A DNA stretch of 64,000 nucleotides from Halovibrio salipaludis (lineage in GTDB: Bacteria; Pseudomonadota; Gammaproteobacteria; Pseudomonadales; Oleiphilaceae), in assembly GCF_002286965.1 (NCBI RefSeq), contig NZ_NSKD01000006.1, positions 1-64,000 on the forward strand. The letters are read 5' to 3'. Numbering within the stretch: position 1 is the first letter of the stretch; every line of letters begins with the position of its first letter. This document shows, piece after piece, positions 49,348-58,150 of the stretch. The translations under genes were made by a program, and so were the position numbers. The notes under the pieces were generated by a model. That model was not told where the DNA came from. It worked only from the letters and a program-made list of their open reading frames with translations, and did not search any database.

Positions 49348-51001
49348 GCTCATCCTCTTTGACTGGCACGGAACCGTCGTGGACACCCACGATGCGATGT
49401 TTTCGGCCATGGAAGAGATGCTCCCCCAGCTGGAGGAGCTCGGCCTGGTGGAGGAACTGCTCCCGGAAGACCAGTGCAAGACCGCGGATGACGCACGGCT
49501 GGTGCGCTACATCCGCCTCTTCCGTCGGCTCCACCCGCGCATTCTTTCGGAACGCCGGGTCTCGCGCACCGACATCTTCAACGCCATCTTCGGCGACAAC
49601 ACTGCCGCCAAGCAGGTTGCCCACGAAGCCTACAATGCCTGTTACCGCAGCCACTACGGCGAAGTCAGGCCCTTCCAGGAGGGGATCTTCGAGTACCTCA
49701 GCGCCTGGCGTGCCGCCGGAATCCGCCTGGGCGTGGCCACCAACCGCAACCGCGAGTTCCTGGAACATGAGCTTACCCTGGTGGATGGCGGGCGCTGGGC
49801 GCCACTGATCGACGTCATCGTCTGCGCCGGGGACGTCACCGCCTACAAGCCCGACCCCGAGATCATCCTGAAAGCCGCGGAGGCTGCAGGCTGCCCGGCG
49901 GATGAACGGGTATGGTATGTCGGCGACAGCACCACGGACATGATCACTGCCGGCAATGCGGGCGTCACCCCGGTGTTCTTCAACGGTGGCCAGTGGGAAC
50001 CGGAATACATCAAACGCCGTTTTGCCGGCGATCCCGACCACCACCCGGCCGCCATCGCCCATTCCTTCGAGGCGCTGACCGACCGCATCGCGGAAAATCT
50101 GGAGGGCGATGCCAGGGCCACACTCGATGCCAGGCGCCCGCCCCCCTATCCGGCGCCGCAGCCACCGGAACCCCGTATCGAACCGGACTGGCACCCCTCG
50201 GTGGTCAACCTGACACTCCCCAGGGTCATCCTGTTCGACTGGCACGCTACTCTCGTGGATACCCTGGACGCCATGTACCACGCGGTGGACGACATGCTGC
50301 CGGAACTCCGGGAACGGGGCCTTCTGGACAACATCGCCACCACCTCCAACGCCCGCTCCCCGGAGGAGCAGCGCCTGGTGGACTACGCACGCGACCATTC
50401 CCGCCTGCACCCCCAGGTCCGCGCCGACCGCAAGATCTCCAGAACCGACATCTTCGAGGTGCTTTTCGGCGAGGACGACACCAGCAAGAGCCTTGCCCAC
50501 CAGGTCTTCCGGCATCATTACCGACGCCACTACGGCTCCGTGCTGCCACTGGAACCGGGGGTGCGGGACCTGCTTTCAACGCTGAACACACTCCCCCTGC
50601 GCATTGGCGTGATCACCAACCGCGACCGTGAATTCTTCGAGGAAGAACTGCGCCTGGTGGATGACGGCGGCTGGACGGAACTGTTCGCCATCAACATCTG
50701 TGGCGACGACGTACCCCACCGCAAACCGCACCCGGATCAGCTGCTGCTGGCGGCGGAACGCCTGGAGGAAGCCTCGGACGCCGGCATCTGGTACGTGGGT
50801 GACAGCACCACGGATGTGAGCGCGGCCCAGCGCGCCGGCCAGACCGCCGTATTCTTCAACAGCGCCCAGTGGGACCTGCCAGCCCTCAACCGGCTGTTCC
50901 CGGGGGATACCAACCACCCCTACCAGCCGGATGTAGTCGTCAACGACTTTTCCGAGTTCTGGGCCATGCTGCTGACCTGCCTCGATGACGCCACCCCCTG
51001 A
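49319..51001 (+). CDS. Tandem-duplicated HAD-superfamily protein with DxH motif I
   Basis: 560 residues made of two homologous HAD domains (about 8-255 and 300-560) joined by a Pro-rich linker. Each has motif I FDWHGTVVDT (Asp15) or FDWHATLVDT (Asp307), motif II TNRNREF / TNRDREF, a motif III Lys (YKPDPE / RKPHPD) and motif IV VGDSTTD. In both copies the second Asp of the DxD motif is His (His17, His309). The nucleophile is kept, but the general acid/base is changed, so phosphatase activity is uncertain. GTG 49319 with GGAG upstream is the chosen start (TTG 49295 possible); no ATG is available. It overlaps the PilZ gene by 29 bases. Function not recognised. Confidence 0.85.
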   Translation: MNWRASATPELILFDWHGTVVDTHDAMFSAMEEMLPQLEELGLVEELLPEDQCKTADDARLVRYIRLFRRLHPRILSERRVSRTDIFNAIFGDNTAAKQVAHEAYNACYRSHYGEVRPFQEGIFEYLSAWRAAGIRLGVATNRNREFLEHELTLVDGGRWAPLIDVIVCAGDVTAYKPDPEIILKAAEAAGCPADERVWYVGDSTTDMITAGNAGVTPVFFNGGQWEPEYIKRRFAGDPDHHPAAIAHSFEALTDRIAENLEGDARATLDARRPPPYPAPQPPEPRIEPDWHPSVVNLTLPRVILFDWHATLVDTLDAMYHAVDDMLPELRERGLLDNIATTSNARSPEEQRLVDYARDHSRLHPQVRADRKISRTDIFEVLFGEDDTSKSLAHQVFRHHYRRHYGSVLPLEPGVRDLLSTLNTLPLRIGVITNRDREFFEEELRLVDDGGWTELFAINICGDDVPHRKPHPDQLLLAAERLEEASDAGIWYVGDSTTDVSAAQRAGQTAVFFNSAQWDLPALNRLFPGDTNHPYQPDVVVNDFSEFWAMLLTCLDDATP

Positions 51002-51061
51002 CCCGGACCGCTCTCCCAAACGCCTCATTGGTGATGGTTACAGTTGACTACAAATTGACCG

Positions 51062-51090
51062 ATGACAGGTTTCTGGTACGGCTGTACACT
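51062..51090 (+). promoter_or_regulatory. Predicted promoter of the PlsC-family gene
   Basis: ATGACA (51062-51067), a 17-base spacer and TACACT (51085-51090), 34 bases before the ATG at 51125. Confidence 0.5.
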
Positions 51091-51124
51091 GAAATAAAGT
51101 GAACATCTGTACGAGGAATACCGA

Positions 51125-51868
51125 ATGCGCTGGCTCCAGAGGATCGGCCTTTTCATCACGGCAATACCAGCAACCCTGGCCGGCTTCCTGCTCTGTGTGG
51201 CACGCCCATTCCATCGCGGCAACAACAGAATCTGCGCACGCATGTACGCATGGGGTGGCCTCAGGGTGCTCAATGCCCGGGTACGCCTGGAAGGCTGGCA
51301 GCATCTTCCCACCAACGAGCCGCGCGTTCTGATCGCCAACCATCAATCGAATCTGGATCTCTACGTGGTTGGCAGTATGACCCCGGACAATGCCGTGGTT
51401 GTCGGCAAGCAGAGCCTGGGATGGATTCCGCTGTTCGGTCAGATCTTCTGGCTGGGCGGCAACGTGCTGATCCGGAGGCGTAACAGGGCCAGGGCCATGA
51501 CCGCCATGACTGCCGCCAATCTCGCGATCGCGGCCAGAGGGCAGTCGGTATGGATCATGCCGGAGGGCACGCGCAGCCGTGGTCGGGGACTGCTGCCCTT
51601 CCGCAAGGGCGCATTCCATACCGCCATCGCCACGGGTGCCCCCATCACCATGGTGTGCATCAGCGACTACCTGAAAACACTGGCATCGGGCAAAGGTCCT
51701 CACACCATCACCGTGAGGGTGCTGCCGCCGGTGGAGACAGAGCACCTGGGCAGTGCCGATGTGCCCTGGCTCATGGAGCACTGTCGCTCGCTGATGGTCC
51801 GCAACCTGACGGAACTCAATGGCGAGTCCCCCGCTCCGGAGGAAGTGCATCCCCGGCAGGCCGCCTGA
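51125..51868 (+). CDS. plsC: 1-acyl-sn-glycerol-3-phosphate acyltransferase (PlsC family)
   Basis: Membrane acyltransferase of 247 residues converting lysophosphatidic acid to phosphatidic acid. One N-terminal hydrophobic segment (5-27), the catalytic NHQSNLD (H-x4-D) near residue 74, the GGNVLIRRR block and the substrate motif PEGTRSRG near 142. It has its own predicted promoter and converges on the TonB-like gene, with 3 bases between stops. The assignment to PlsC proper rather than a paralogue is likely but not certain. Confidence 0.9.
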   Translation: MRWLQRIGLFITAIPATLAGFLLCVARPFHRGNNRICARMYAWGGLRVLNARVRLEGWQHLPTNEPRVLIANHQSNLDLYVVGSMTPDNAVVVGKQSLGWIPLFGQIFWLGGNVLIRRRNRARAMTAMTAANLAIAARGQSVWIMPEGTRSRGRGLLPFRKGAFHTAIATGAPITMVCISDYLKTLASGKGPHTITVRVLPPVETEHLGSADVPWLMEHCRSLMVRNLTELNGESPAPEEVHPRQAA

Positions 51869-51871
51869 CGC

Positions 51872-52753
51872 CTAACCCGGTGGCGCGAAATCCACCGGGA
51901 ACCGGACCGAACGCTCCGGCACCTCCATGGCGCCGAAATTGAACAGCGCAACACGCTGGGCAATCTTCCGCGCCACGCCCTCATCGCCCAGCGTTGATTC
52001 GGCCACCTCCACCTCCAGCACGTTCCCGCCCGGGCCAATTCTCAGGGCCAGCACCACCTCGCCCTCCAGCAACGGATTCTGGCGGCGGGCGCGGTTGTAG
52101 ATGGAGAAGAGCGCGGACTTGTTGCGCTCAAAGGTCTCCCGGATGTTCGCCATGGGGCGCTCCTCCGGTTCGGCGGGCTGTGCGCCAGAGTTGTCGCCGG
52201 ATCCGGCAACATCCCGGGTTTCGCGGCGGGTCATATCGCCTTCCTCAACTGAGGCTCCGCCCGGTTCACCAGGACCGCCCGAATCCGCCATGAGCTGCTC
52301 TTCATCCGGCCCGTCCGGAAGCGCCCCGGCACCGTCGTCCGCACTTTCCTCCGGATCCCGGATGTCGGTCTCCGTCTCCGGGGCCAGCGAACGCAGCTCC
52401 GCCAGCTGATCCCGCATCCCCACCAGACCGGATTCACGCGCCACTTCCCGCGCTTCTTCAACCGTCTCCTCAGGCTGGGGCGCCTGCGGTGCGTCCGGCT
52501 CCGGTTCCGTTTCCGCCTCGCTGACTTCAGGTTCCGGCTCGGGCTCCGGTTCAGGCTCCTCGGGTTCCTCGAGCATGCGCGCCATCTGCGGATCCGGTTC
52601 GTCCGACTGCTCCGGTGCCCGCTCTGGCAATTCCATTCCAGGCACCAGTACGACCAACGGCAGGAAAACCACCAGCAGCATCGCCAGTATCACCCCGAGC
52701 AGTCGGTCTTCGCCCCGGGTGCTGCGCCACGGCAACGACGGAGAACGGCTCAA
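51872..52753 (-). CDS. TonB-like periplasm-spanning protein with an AgmX/PglI-like C-terminal domain
   Basis: 293 residues. A cytoplasmic N-terminus, one membrane helix (about 18-42, LLGVILAMLLVVFLPLVVLV), a long Glu/Pro-rich spacer (50-115) and a C-terminal domain (about 203-293) beginning NIRETFERNKSALFSIYNRA with REN..LEGEVVLALRIGPGG-type features. This C-terminal pattern recalls the tail domain of Myxococcus AgmX/PglI rather than TonB of iron uptake. The start is TTG overlapping the ExbD stop, supported by AAGGAGGT 7 bases upstream and the lack of another start before the helix. Last gene of the Agl-like operon. It probably couples the ExbB/ExbD motor to a periplasmic or outer-membrane partner. 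Confidence 0.8.
   Translation of the reverse strand: MSRSPSLPWRSTRGEDRLLGVILAMLLVVFLPLVVLVPGMELPERAPEQSDEPDPQMARMLEEPEEPEPEPEPEPEVSEAETEPEPDAPQAPQPEETVEEAREVARESGLVGMRDQLAELRSLAPETETDIRDPEESADDGAGALPDGPDEEQLMADSGGPGEPGGASVEEGDMTRRETRDVAGSGDNSGAQPAEPEERPMANIRETFERNKSALFSIYNRARRQNPLLEGEVVLALRIGPGGNVLEVEVAESTLGDEGVARKIAQRVALFNFGAMEVPERSVRFPVDFAPPG
51876..51899. terminator. Stem-loop at the plsC / TonB-like convergent junction
   Basis: A perfect 8-bp stem CCCGGTGG (51876-51883), 8-base loop, CCACCGGG (51892-51899). It starts 7 bases after the plsC stop and lies within the last codons of the minus-strand TonB-like gene. No T tract. Confidence 0.4.
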
Positions 52754-53241
52754 GGCCTACCTCCTTCACTCTCCGGCGTGCTTTCAACGGCTAGATGAAT
52801 CCGGGTGTAGCCCGCATTCACCGCGCTGCGCATAACCGGGCGCAGGCGTGCGTAATCCAGGCTCCGGTCCGCCACGATCATTGCCCTGGCCTCGTCACCG
52901 GATTCCACGCTGCCGGCCAGGTGCGCCTGGAGATCGGCAATGACCTCACCGCCCTTGCCCTCGGTTACGCCGTCCAGCCGGGCCACCTCGCTGCCACCGA
53001 CGAGGATGCTTTCGCCGGCCACCACCACCCGGAGGATGCTTTCCGGCACCTGCTCCGCCGCGGAGCGCGGCAGCTGGATATCGCTGTCCTCCTGCAGGAC
53101 CTGAACATCTGAGGAATTCACCATCAGGAAGAACACCAGGATGGTGAAAATGTCCATCAGGGCCGTGAGGTTCAGTCCACCCGGGCGGTTCATGCGCCGG
53201 TAGTGGCGCTGGATGCGGCGGGCGCGGCGGGATGCCTTCAT
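52750..53241 (-). CDS. ExbD/TolR-family protein (protonatable Asp present)
   Basis: 163 residues with a basic cytoplasmic N-terminus, a single membrane helix beginning LNLTALMDIFTILVFFLMVN (Asp30 in the usual proton-carrying position), and a periplasmic TolR/ExbD domain. The usual TP before the Asp is TA. It overlaps the upstream ExbD gene by 4 bases and the downstream TonB-like gene by 4. Second of two ExbD-type subunits in this operon. Confidence 0.9.
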   Translation of the reverse strand: MKASRRARRIQRHYRRMNRPGGLNLTALMDIFTILVFFLMVNSSDVQVLQEDSDIQLPRSAAEQVPESILRVVVAGESILVGGSEVARLDGVTEGKGGEVIADLQAHLAGSVESGDEARAMIVADRSLDYARLRPVMRSAVNAGYTRIHLAVESTPESEGGRP

Positions 53242-53759
53242 GAGTCCGCCTCCCCACCCTCGGGCGCCGGCGCGTCACCGAGGGCGATGTCCGGGAAGAG
53301 TTCCGCGGTGACCGCATCCGCCGCCACCACCTCCGGGTAGCCGCGAACGGTGTCCATGGTGGTCACCAGTGTCTGGTAATCCGTATCCGGCCCCGCGAGC
53401 AGTCGGATGTTACGGGTTTCGGGGAAGCGCTCCTTAACGCCCTTGAGAAGCTCCCGCAGCCCCGCAAAGTCCGGGTTGCCCTCTTCACCCGGCTCAAAAC
53501 GCCGGAGCACGCCCCCGTTGCGGTCGCCCACTTCCAGGCGTCCATCACGCACGATCACGTAGAGCGCGAGCTCCTCCCCGTCGTCCACCATCTCATCCAG
53601 GCGCTCACCGGCTTCCGGGAAGCGCAGTTCCAGGATGCGGGTCTGGGTGAAGACCATGCTCAGCAGCAGCACGGGCACCAGCACGATCATCAGGTTCAGG
53701 AAGGGCGTGATGTTCAGGTCCGCTTCCGCCGTCTGCCGGCGATGTCGGCGTCGTCTCAT
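53238..53759 (-). CDS. ExbD/TolR-family protein with Asn replacing the conserved Asp
   Basis: 173 residues. The N-terminal Arg/His cluster (MRRRRHRRQ) and the membrane helix LNITPFLNLMIVLVPVLLLS are clear, but the residue equivalent to the proton-carrying Asp is Asn22. The periplasmic domain is of the ExbD type, with an acidic tail. It lies 9 bases after the TolQ/ExbB gene and overlaps the second ExbD gene. It may be a non-conducting partner subunit of a hetero-oligomeric stator. Confidence 0.9.
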   Translation of the reverse strand: MRRRRHRRQTAEADLNITPFLNLMIVLVPVLLLSMVFTQTRILELRFPEAGERLDEMVDDGEELALYVIVRDGRLEVGDRNGGVLRRFEPGEEGNPDFAGLRELLKGVKERFPETRNIRLLAGPDTDYQTLVTTMDTVRGYPEVVAADAVTAELFPDIALGDAPAPEGGEADS

Positions 53760-53768
53760 GGGCTGGCC

Positions 53769-54461
53769 TCACCCTTCGCTGCGCGCGGTACTGCCCGCCT
53801 GGGTTTCCGAGATCAGGTTCAGGAGCTTGACCCCGGCCATCTCCAGGCTGTCGATCATTTCGTTGGTACGGGTCTGGAGATAGGCATGGGCCAGCAGTAG
53901 CGGAATGGCGGACATCAGCCCGAAAGCCGTGGTGTTCATGGCCACGGAGATGCTGTCCGAAAGCATGCTGGCCTTGTCGGCCGGGTCCGCATCCGCCACG
54001 GCGGTGAAGGCCGAGATCAGGCCCATGATGGTGCCCAGCAGCCCCAGCAGCGTGGCCACATTGGCCAGGGTGGCCAGGTAGGGCGTGCGCTTCTCGAAGC
54101 GTGGCAGCACCTCCATCAGCCCCTCTTCCATGGCGTATTCCACATCCGAACGCGACTGGCTGTTGCGGAAGCGGGCCAGGCCGGCGGCCACCATCTCGCC
54201 CACCTCGACGCCCGACTCCCGGGCCGCTTTCGAGGCTTTCTGGAACTCCCCCTTCTGCAGCAGTGGCCAGAGACCGGACTCAAAGAGCCTGCGGTTGCGC
54301 CGTCGTGCCACCTGCAGGTAGATCATGCGCTCCAGCACAATCGCCAGGCCGATGAGCAGGATCAGGGCAATGGGAACCATGAACAGCCCCCCTTGCTGGA
54401 AGAAACGGACTGCGGATTCCATCAGTGGGATCTCCGTTGCGTTGGCTATCGGTGTCTGCAT
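53769..54461 (-). CDS. MotA/TolQ/ExbB-family proton channel protein (AglR-like)
   Basis: 230 residues with three membrane helices: about 25-45 (GLFMVPIALILLIGLAIVLE), 128-150 (LATLANVATLLGLLGTIMGL) and 172-192 (TTAFGLMSAIPLLLAHAYL). The channel Thr residues of this family are kept. It is the only TolQ/ExbB subunit in the operon and is followed by two ExbD genes. Homologous parts drive Tol, TonB and the Myxococcus Agl motility motor; which role applies here is not shown. Confidence 0.92.
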   Translation of the reverse strand: MQTPIANATEIPLMESAVRFFQQGGLFMVPIALILLIGLAIVLERMIYLQVARRRNRRLFESGLWPLLQKGEFQKASKAARESGVEVGEMVAAGLARFRNSQSRSDVEYAMEEGLMEVLPRFEKRTPYLATLANVATLLGLLGTIMGLISAFTAVADADPADKASMLSDSISVAMNTTAFGLMSAIPLLLAHAYLQTRTNEMIDSLEMAGVKLLNLISETQAGSTARSEG

Positions 54462-54463
54462 GG

Positions 54464-54772
54464 TCAGCGGGTCTCTCCGGTTGAGGCAGCCCCCGGCAGC
54501 GCTTCCAGAAGCGTGCCGGGGTCACTGCGGTATCTGAGATAACGGCGGTAGCTCTGATCATCGAGGGGGCTGAGGAGCTCGCCCAGACGCCCCTGTTCCG
54601 CCCGGGGTGCCTCCATGGGGGCATCCCTGGGCAGTCGCCAGGGCATCAGGTGCATCACACCCGGGCGCTCGTCCACACCCTCGATGCGGATGCCCTCCGG
54701 GTCGTCCTGGGCTGTCACCGGCAGGGCCAACAACGCCAGGGCCATCAACAGGGTTCTGTACCGCGTCTTCAT
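54464..54772 (-). CDS. Small exported protein of unknown function
   Basis: 102 residues from the ATG at 54772, which overlaps the lipoprotein stop (ATGA). Signal peptide MKTRYRTLLMALALLALPVTAQ. The mature part is about 80 residues with no recognised domain (RGxLGELLSPLDDQSYRRYLRYRSD). It sits between the TPR lipoprotein and the TolQ/ExbB gene, so it is probably part of the same apparatus. Confidence 0.78.
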   Translation of the reverse strand: MKTRYRTLLMALALLALPVTAQDDPEGIRIEGVDERPGVMHLMPWRLPRDAPMEAPRAEQGRLGELLSPLDDQSYRRYLRYRSDPGTLLEALPGAASTGETR

Positions 54773-55365
54773 TCCACCCTCCGTTCCAGGTCCCGGATCC
54801 ACAGGGCGACTTCCTCATCCTCGGTGTCCGTCAGCGACTGGTAGCGCCGGTAATGGGTCAGGGCCTGCTCCAGATCGAGCAGATAGAGTTCCGACAGGAC
54901 AGCGAGGTTGTAGTGCAGCTGCGGATGCTCAGGATTGGCCTCCAGCGCCTGGCGCAGCAGCGCCGCGGCCTGATCAATCCGCCCCTGTTGCCGGTAGAGC
55001 AGCGCCAGATCGTTGGCCGCCGCCGCATGCTGCGGGGACTGATCCAGCAGTGCCTCCAGCGCCCGAACTGCCTGCCGCGGCCTGTCCTGGTGACGGGCCA
55101 CCATGGCCCTCAGCATCAGAACATCCGGGTGGAAACGGTGATCGTCTTCCACCCGCTCAAGCTGCCGCCCGGCAGCAGCTGGACTGCCATCAGCGAGCGC
55201 GGCGCGCACCTGCTCCAGTCGATCCCGGTCCGATGGATCCAGCGCTGGCGTGACCAGCGCCACTCGCTCCGGCATCCGTCCTGGCTCCGGCCCTGACTGC
55301 ATACCGGCACAGCCGGCCAGAAGCCCCATGACGAGCACCATCCCCCATTCAGCGCGCCGCTTCAT
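54769..55365 (-). CDS. TPR-repeat lipoprotein
   Basis: 198 residues. Signal peptide with lipobox GLLAGC (Cys near residue 18) followed by three or four TPR units (for example AAANDLALLYRQQGRIDQAA and HPQLHYNLAVLSELYLLDLEQ). The ATG at 55365 has GGAGG 7 bases upstream; a longer frame to 55398 is less likely. It overlaps the large TPR gene by 17 bases. It probably acts as an outer-membrane-anchored scaffold. Confidence 0.85.
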   Translation of the reverse strand: MKRRAEWGMVLVMGLLAGCAGMQSGPEPGRMPERVALVTPALDPSDRDRLEQVRAALADGSPAAAGRQLERVEDDHRFHPDVLMLRAMVARHQDRPRQAVRALEALLDQSPQHAAAANDLALLYRQQGRIDQAAALLRQALEANPEHPQLHYNLAVLSELYLLDLEQALTHYRRYQSLTDTEDEEVALWIRDLERRVE

Positions 55366-58150
55366 GGCGTGCCTCCGTCCACTGAAGATCGCGTTCATAG
55401 CGGGCCGGGAAAAGATCCGCCAGGCTGTCGAGGCTGCGGCTCACCCATCCCGTCCAGTGACCCTCTGGGATCCGCTGCTGATTGCGCTGGTGGAGTTCAA
55501 TGGCTTTTTCCTCAAAGGGGTAGGCTTCCTCTTCCAGCAGCATCTCGTACTGGTTGGCCTGGAGATCGGTCAGCCCTGAGGGGCGCTCGGAGTCAAGCAC
55601 GTCCTGAGCCAGCTGGCGGTACAGCTCGGCCATGCGATAGGTGCTTTCGGTGGCGGTCTCCGCGATGCCGAAACGCTCTGCCCTGCGGAACCACTCCAGG
55701 CTCTCGGAAAGGGCGTCACGCTTGCGCGCCAGGGATTCGTCCAGCGGCGCCCCGAGTTCGATCCGCTCAAACACGTCAGCAGCACGCCGGCCCAGCCAGA
55801 GCGCACTGCGGCTGGCCAGCCGGGCGCTCCGGGCCGTTCCTTCGGCCCCATCCTCGGCTTCGACAATGGCCCTGTGGGTCCCGGACAGTGCCTCCTCCCT
55901 TTCCAGCGTCTTCTGCATCAGTGCAAGCTCATGCCGGCGCTCCTGCTGGAAGACATGCCCGCCCAGATGGTCGGTCCCGTCCGCCAGGTAACGTTCGTAA
56001 AGCGCTACCGCATCCGCCAGGCGCCCCGCCTCACGGTAGTAGCGGGCGGCCCGCAGCTGACGGCTCCAGCGTTCCTCGGGGTCCAGATCGTCCGGCGTTG
56101 TCGCGAGCATGGCATCCGCTGCCTCTCCCGGGCGGCCCGCCTGGCGGTGGGCATGCACAATACGTTCGCCCGCCCCTTGGGCCAGGTCATGTTCCGGGAA
56201 GCGCTGGCGGAATGTCTGCAGAAGGCGGATGGCTTCATCCCACTGCGCCAGTTCCAGCACCAGGCCGGTTTCATCATAGCGGGCGCTGGCCGCCACATCC
56301 GTGCCAGGCGCCGCCCTGTAGGCCTTCTGGAACCAGGTTCGGGCCTGCTCTGACTGTTCCCCGGCAGCCAGCCGTTGCGCTTCCCGATAGAGAGCCAGGC
56401 CATGGCGCTCCCGGAAATCCGCCATACGGTCATCCTCTGCCGGTGTCAGCTTCCGCACCTCGGCCCAGGCGCTGGCGGCATTCGCGTATTCCTCCGCGTC
56501 CATGCGCAGATGCCCCAGCAGGATCCAGCCTGCCCGGCGCTGATCGTCTGTGGCATCGGCGTCCACCAGGGTCCGCGCCACCCCGCGTGCTTCGGCATAC
56601 CGCCCCGCCTCGTACAGCCGGTTCGCCAGTGTCTGCCGCACGCCGTTGATATCCGCGTGCCAGGGGAAGTCCTGAACAAAGCGGCGGGCATCCGCGATCA
56701 GCCGATCCCTGGACTCCGCGTCCTCCTGCCTGTGCCACTGGTCCTGGCGCAGCTGAACAAGCGCATAGGCTGCCTCACCCGCGCCCGGGAAAGGCGGTTC
56801 GGACCAGGCCGCACGCTCATACAGGCCGGCAGCCCCTGCGGTGCGGCCACCCCGAAGGGCGGCATCCCCTGCAAGCAGCACCATGTAGCCGGCGCCGGTT
56901 CCCATGGCGTCGGCCTCCATCCGGAAACGGCCGGCGCGGTCGGCATACTGGCGCAGCCGCTGGGATGCCTGGCGGTAATGGCTGCGGGATTCGCCGCCTT
57001 CCAGAGCCTGGCCCCGGGTGTAATGCCACACTCCCAGTGCACGCAGATAGCCCATCACCTGCCGGCGCACCGGCCGGTCAAGCGCGGCCATCGCGTCCGG
57101 CTCGGCATGGGCTTCCACCGCCTCCGCCATGGCATCACGCATCCGCTCGGTATTGCCCGCCAGCCGCCAGCTCTCAACCACTTCCGTGAGCATCGCCGGC
57201 GCCGCAACATGGTCCAGGTAGCGGGCACGGAAGGCTTCGGCGGTGGCCACACTGCCCTGATGATCACCCCGCTCCCTCAGGAAGCGCAGCAGGTGATCAT
57301 AGAGGGTAGCGGCATAGGGGCGGTCGCCATGGGCATCGAGCACGCGTGCGAGTGTTTCCGGGCCACGATCATAGGTGGCGATAAGGCTGAGCACCCGCTG
57401 GGCATCCGCCACCTGCTCGGCGTCCTTGCCCGAGACACTGGCGAAGCCCGTGCCCTGGTCGTGATAGCGATCCATGAACACCAGGAAAAGCCCCGCCGCC
57501 TTCATGGCCTCGTCATTGAGAAAACGGCTCCATCCCAGCATGTAGAGGCTGTCATTGCGGAAATCGTCATCCGGCCCATGCTCCCGGGCCCCTCCGAAGG
57601 CCTCCGCCGCGTCCGCGTATCGGCCCTGACTGAAACGGTGCTCGCCCGTGCGGAATGCCGCTTCCGCCATGAACTCCGAATCCCCATGCTGCTCCAGGAT
57701 CCGTTCCAGATACCCCACGGAGCGCCGTGGCTGGCCCGCGATATCGCTGGCCCGGGCTGCCTCGTACAGCAGTTCCGCCTCCCGTTCGCCCTTTGTGCCT
57801 GCCAGCAGGGTCTCAAAGTCGTCCAGCGCTTCCCTGTGCAGACGTTCTGAGGCTTTCTCGGAGAGGCCCAGCGGACCGCCGAAACGGGCCTGGAGATTCT
57901 GGATGCGGTTGAGGGTACGCACCCGCACCAGCGGGTCATCCGCCCGCCGGAAAACCCGGGCGTGACGGCGCACCGCTTCTTCCAGCGAGGCGTCCGGCCC
58001 GGTACCGCCACCCGTACGGATGACAATGGGGCTGAGGTCCCCCAGCGTAGCCGCGCCTTCCTGCAGGAGCACGGTTGCACGGGCGCCACTGGCCCCGGTC
58101 ATAAGGAGCGCGATGAGGCCCGCATTCAGGAGACGACCGGCACGCATCAT
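55349..58150 (-). CDS. Large exported TPR-repeat protein
   Basis: 933 residues with a signal peptide (to about residue 26) and then helical TPR/Sel1-like repeats over nearly the whole length (for example FMAEAAFRTGEHRFSQGRYA, ANRLYEAGRYAEARGVARTL, RYYREAGRLADAVALYERYL). No enzyme motif was seen. The start is chosen at 58150, where ATGA overlaps the stop of the upstream gene; 58156 is an alternative. In Myxococcus, large periplasmic TPR proteins accompany Agl/Glt motor subunits, so a periplasmic scaffold is the likeliest role, inferred from context. Confidence 0.85.
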   Translation of the reverse strand: MMRAGRLLNAGLIALLMTGASGARATVLLQEGAATLGDLSPIVIRTGGGTGPDASLEEAVRRHARVFRRADDPLVRVRTLNRIQNLQARFGGPLGLSEKASERLHREALDDFETLLAGTKGEREAELLYEAARASDIAGQPRRSVGYLERILEQHGDSEFMAEAAFRTGEHRFSQGRYADAAEAFGGAREHGPDDDFRNDSLYMLGWSRFLNDEAMKAAGLFLVFMDRYHDQGTGFASVSGKDAEQVADAQRVLSLIATYDRGPETLARVLDAHGDRPYAATLYDHLLRFLRERGDHQGSVATAEAFRARYLDHVAAPAMLTEVVESWRLAGNTERMRDAMAEAVEAHAEPDAMAALDRPVRRQVMGYLRALGVWHYTRGQALEGGESRSHYRQASQRLRQYADRAGRFRMEADAMGTGAGYMVLLAGDAALRGGRTAGAAGLYERAAWSEPPFPGAGEAAYALVQLRQDQWHRQEDAESRDRLIADARRFVQDFPWHADINGVRQTLANRLYEAGRYAEARGVARTLVDADATDDQRRAGWILLGHLRMDAEEYANAASAWAEVRKLTPAEDDRMADFRERHGLALYREAQRLAAGEQSEQARTWFQKAYRAAPGTDVAASARYDETGLVLELAQWDEAIRLLQTFRQRFPEHDLAQGAGERIVHAHRQAGRPGEAADAMLATTPDDLDPEERWSRQLRAARYYREAGRLADAVALYERYLADGTDHLGGHVFQQERRHELALMQKTLEREEALSGTHRAIVEAEDGAEGTARSARLASRSALWLGRRAADVFERIELGAPLDESLARKRDALSESLEWFRRAERFGIAETATESTYRMAELYRQLAQDVLDSERPSGLTDLQANQYEMLLEEEAYPFEEKAIELHQRNQQRIPEGHWTGWVSRSLDSLADLFPARYERDLQWTEARHEAAR

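Noticed and set aside
47746-49479. 577-codon open frame on the minus strand opposite ettA and the PilZ gene
   Set aside because: Antisense to ettA with both ABC cassettes intact; its Leu/Val/His-rich composition is typical of a shadow frame.
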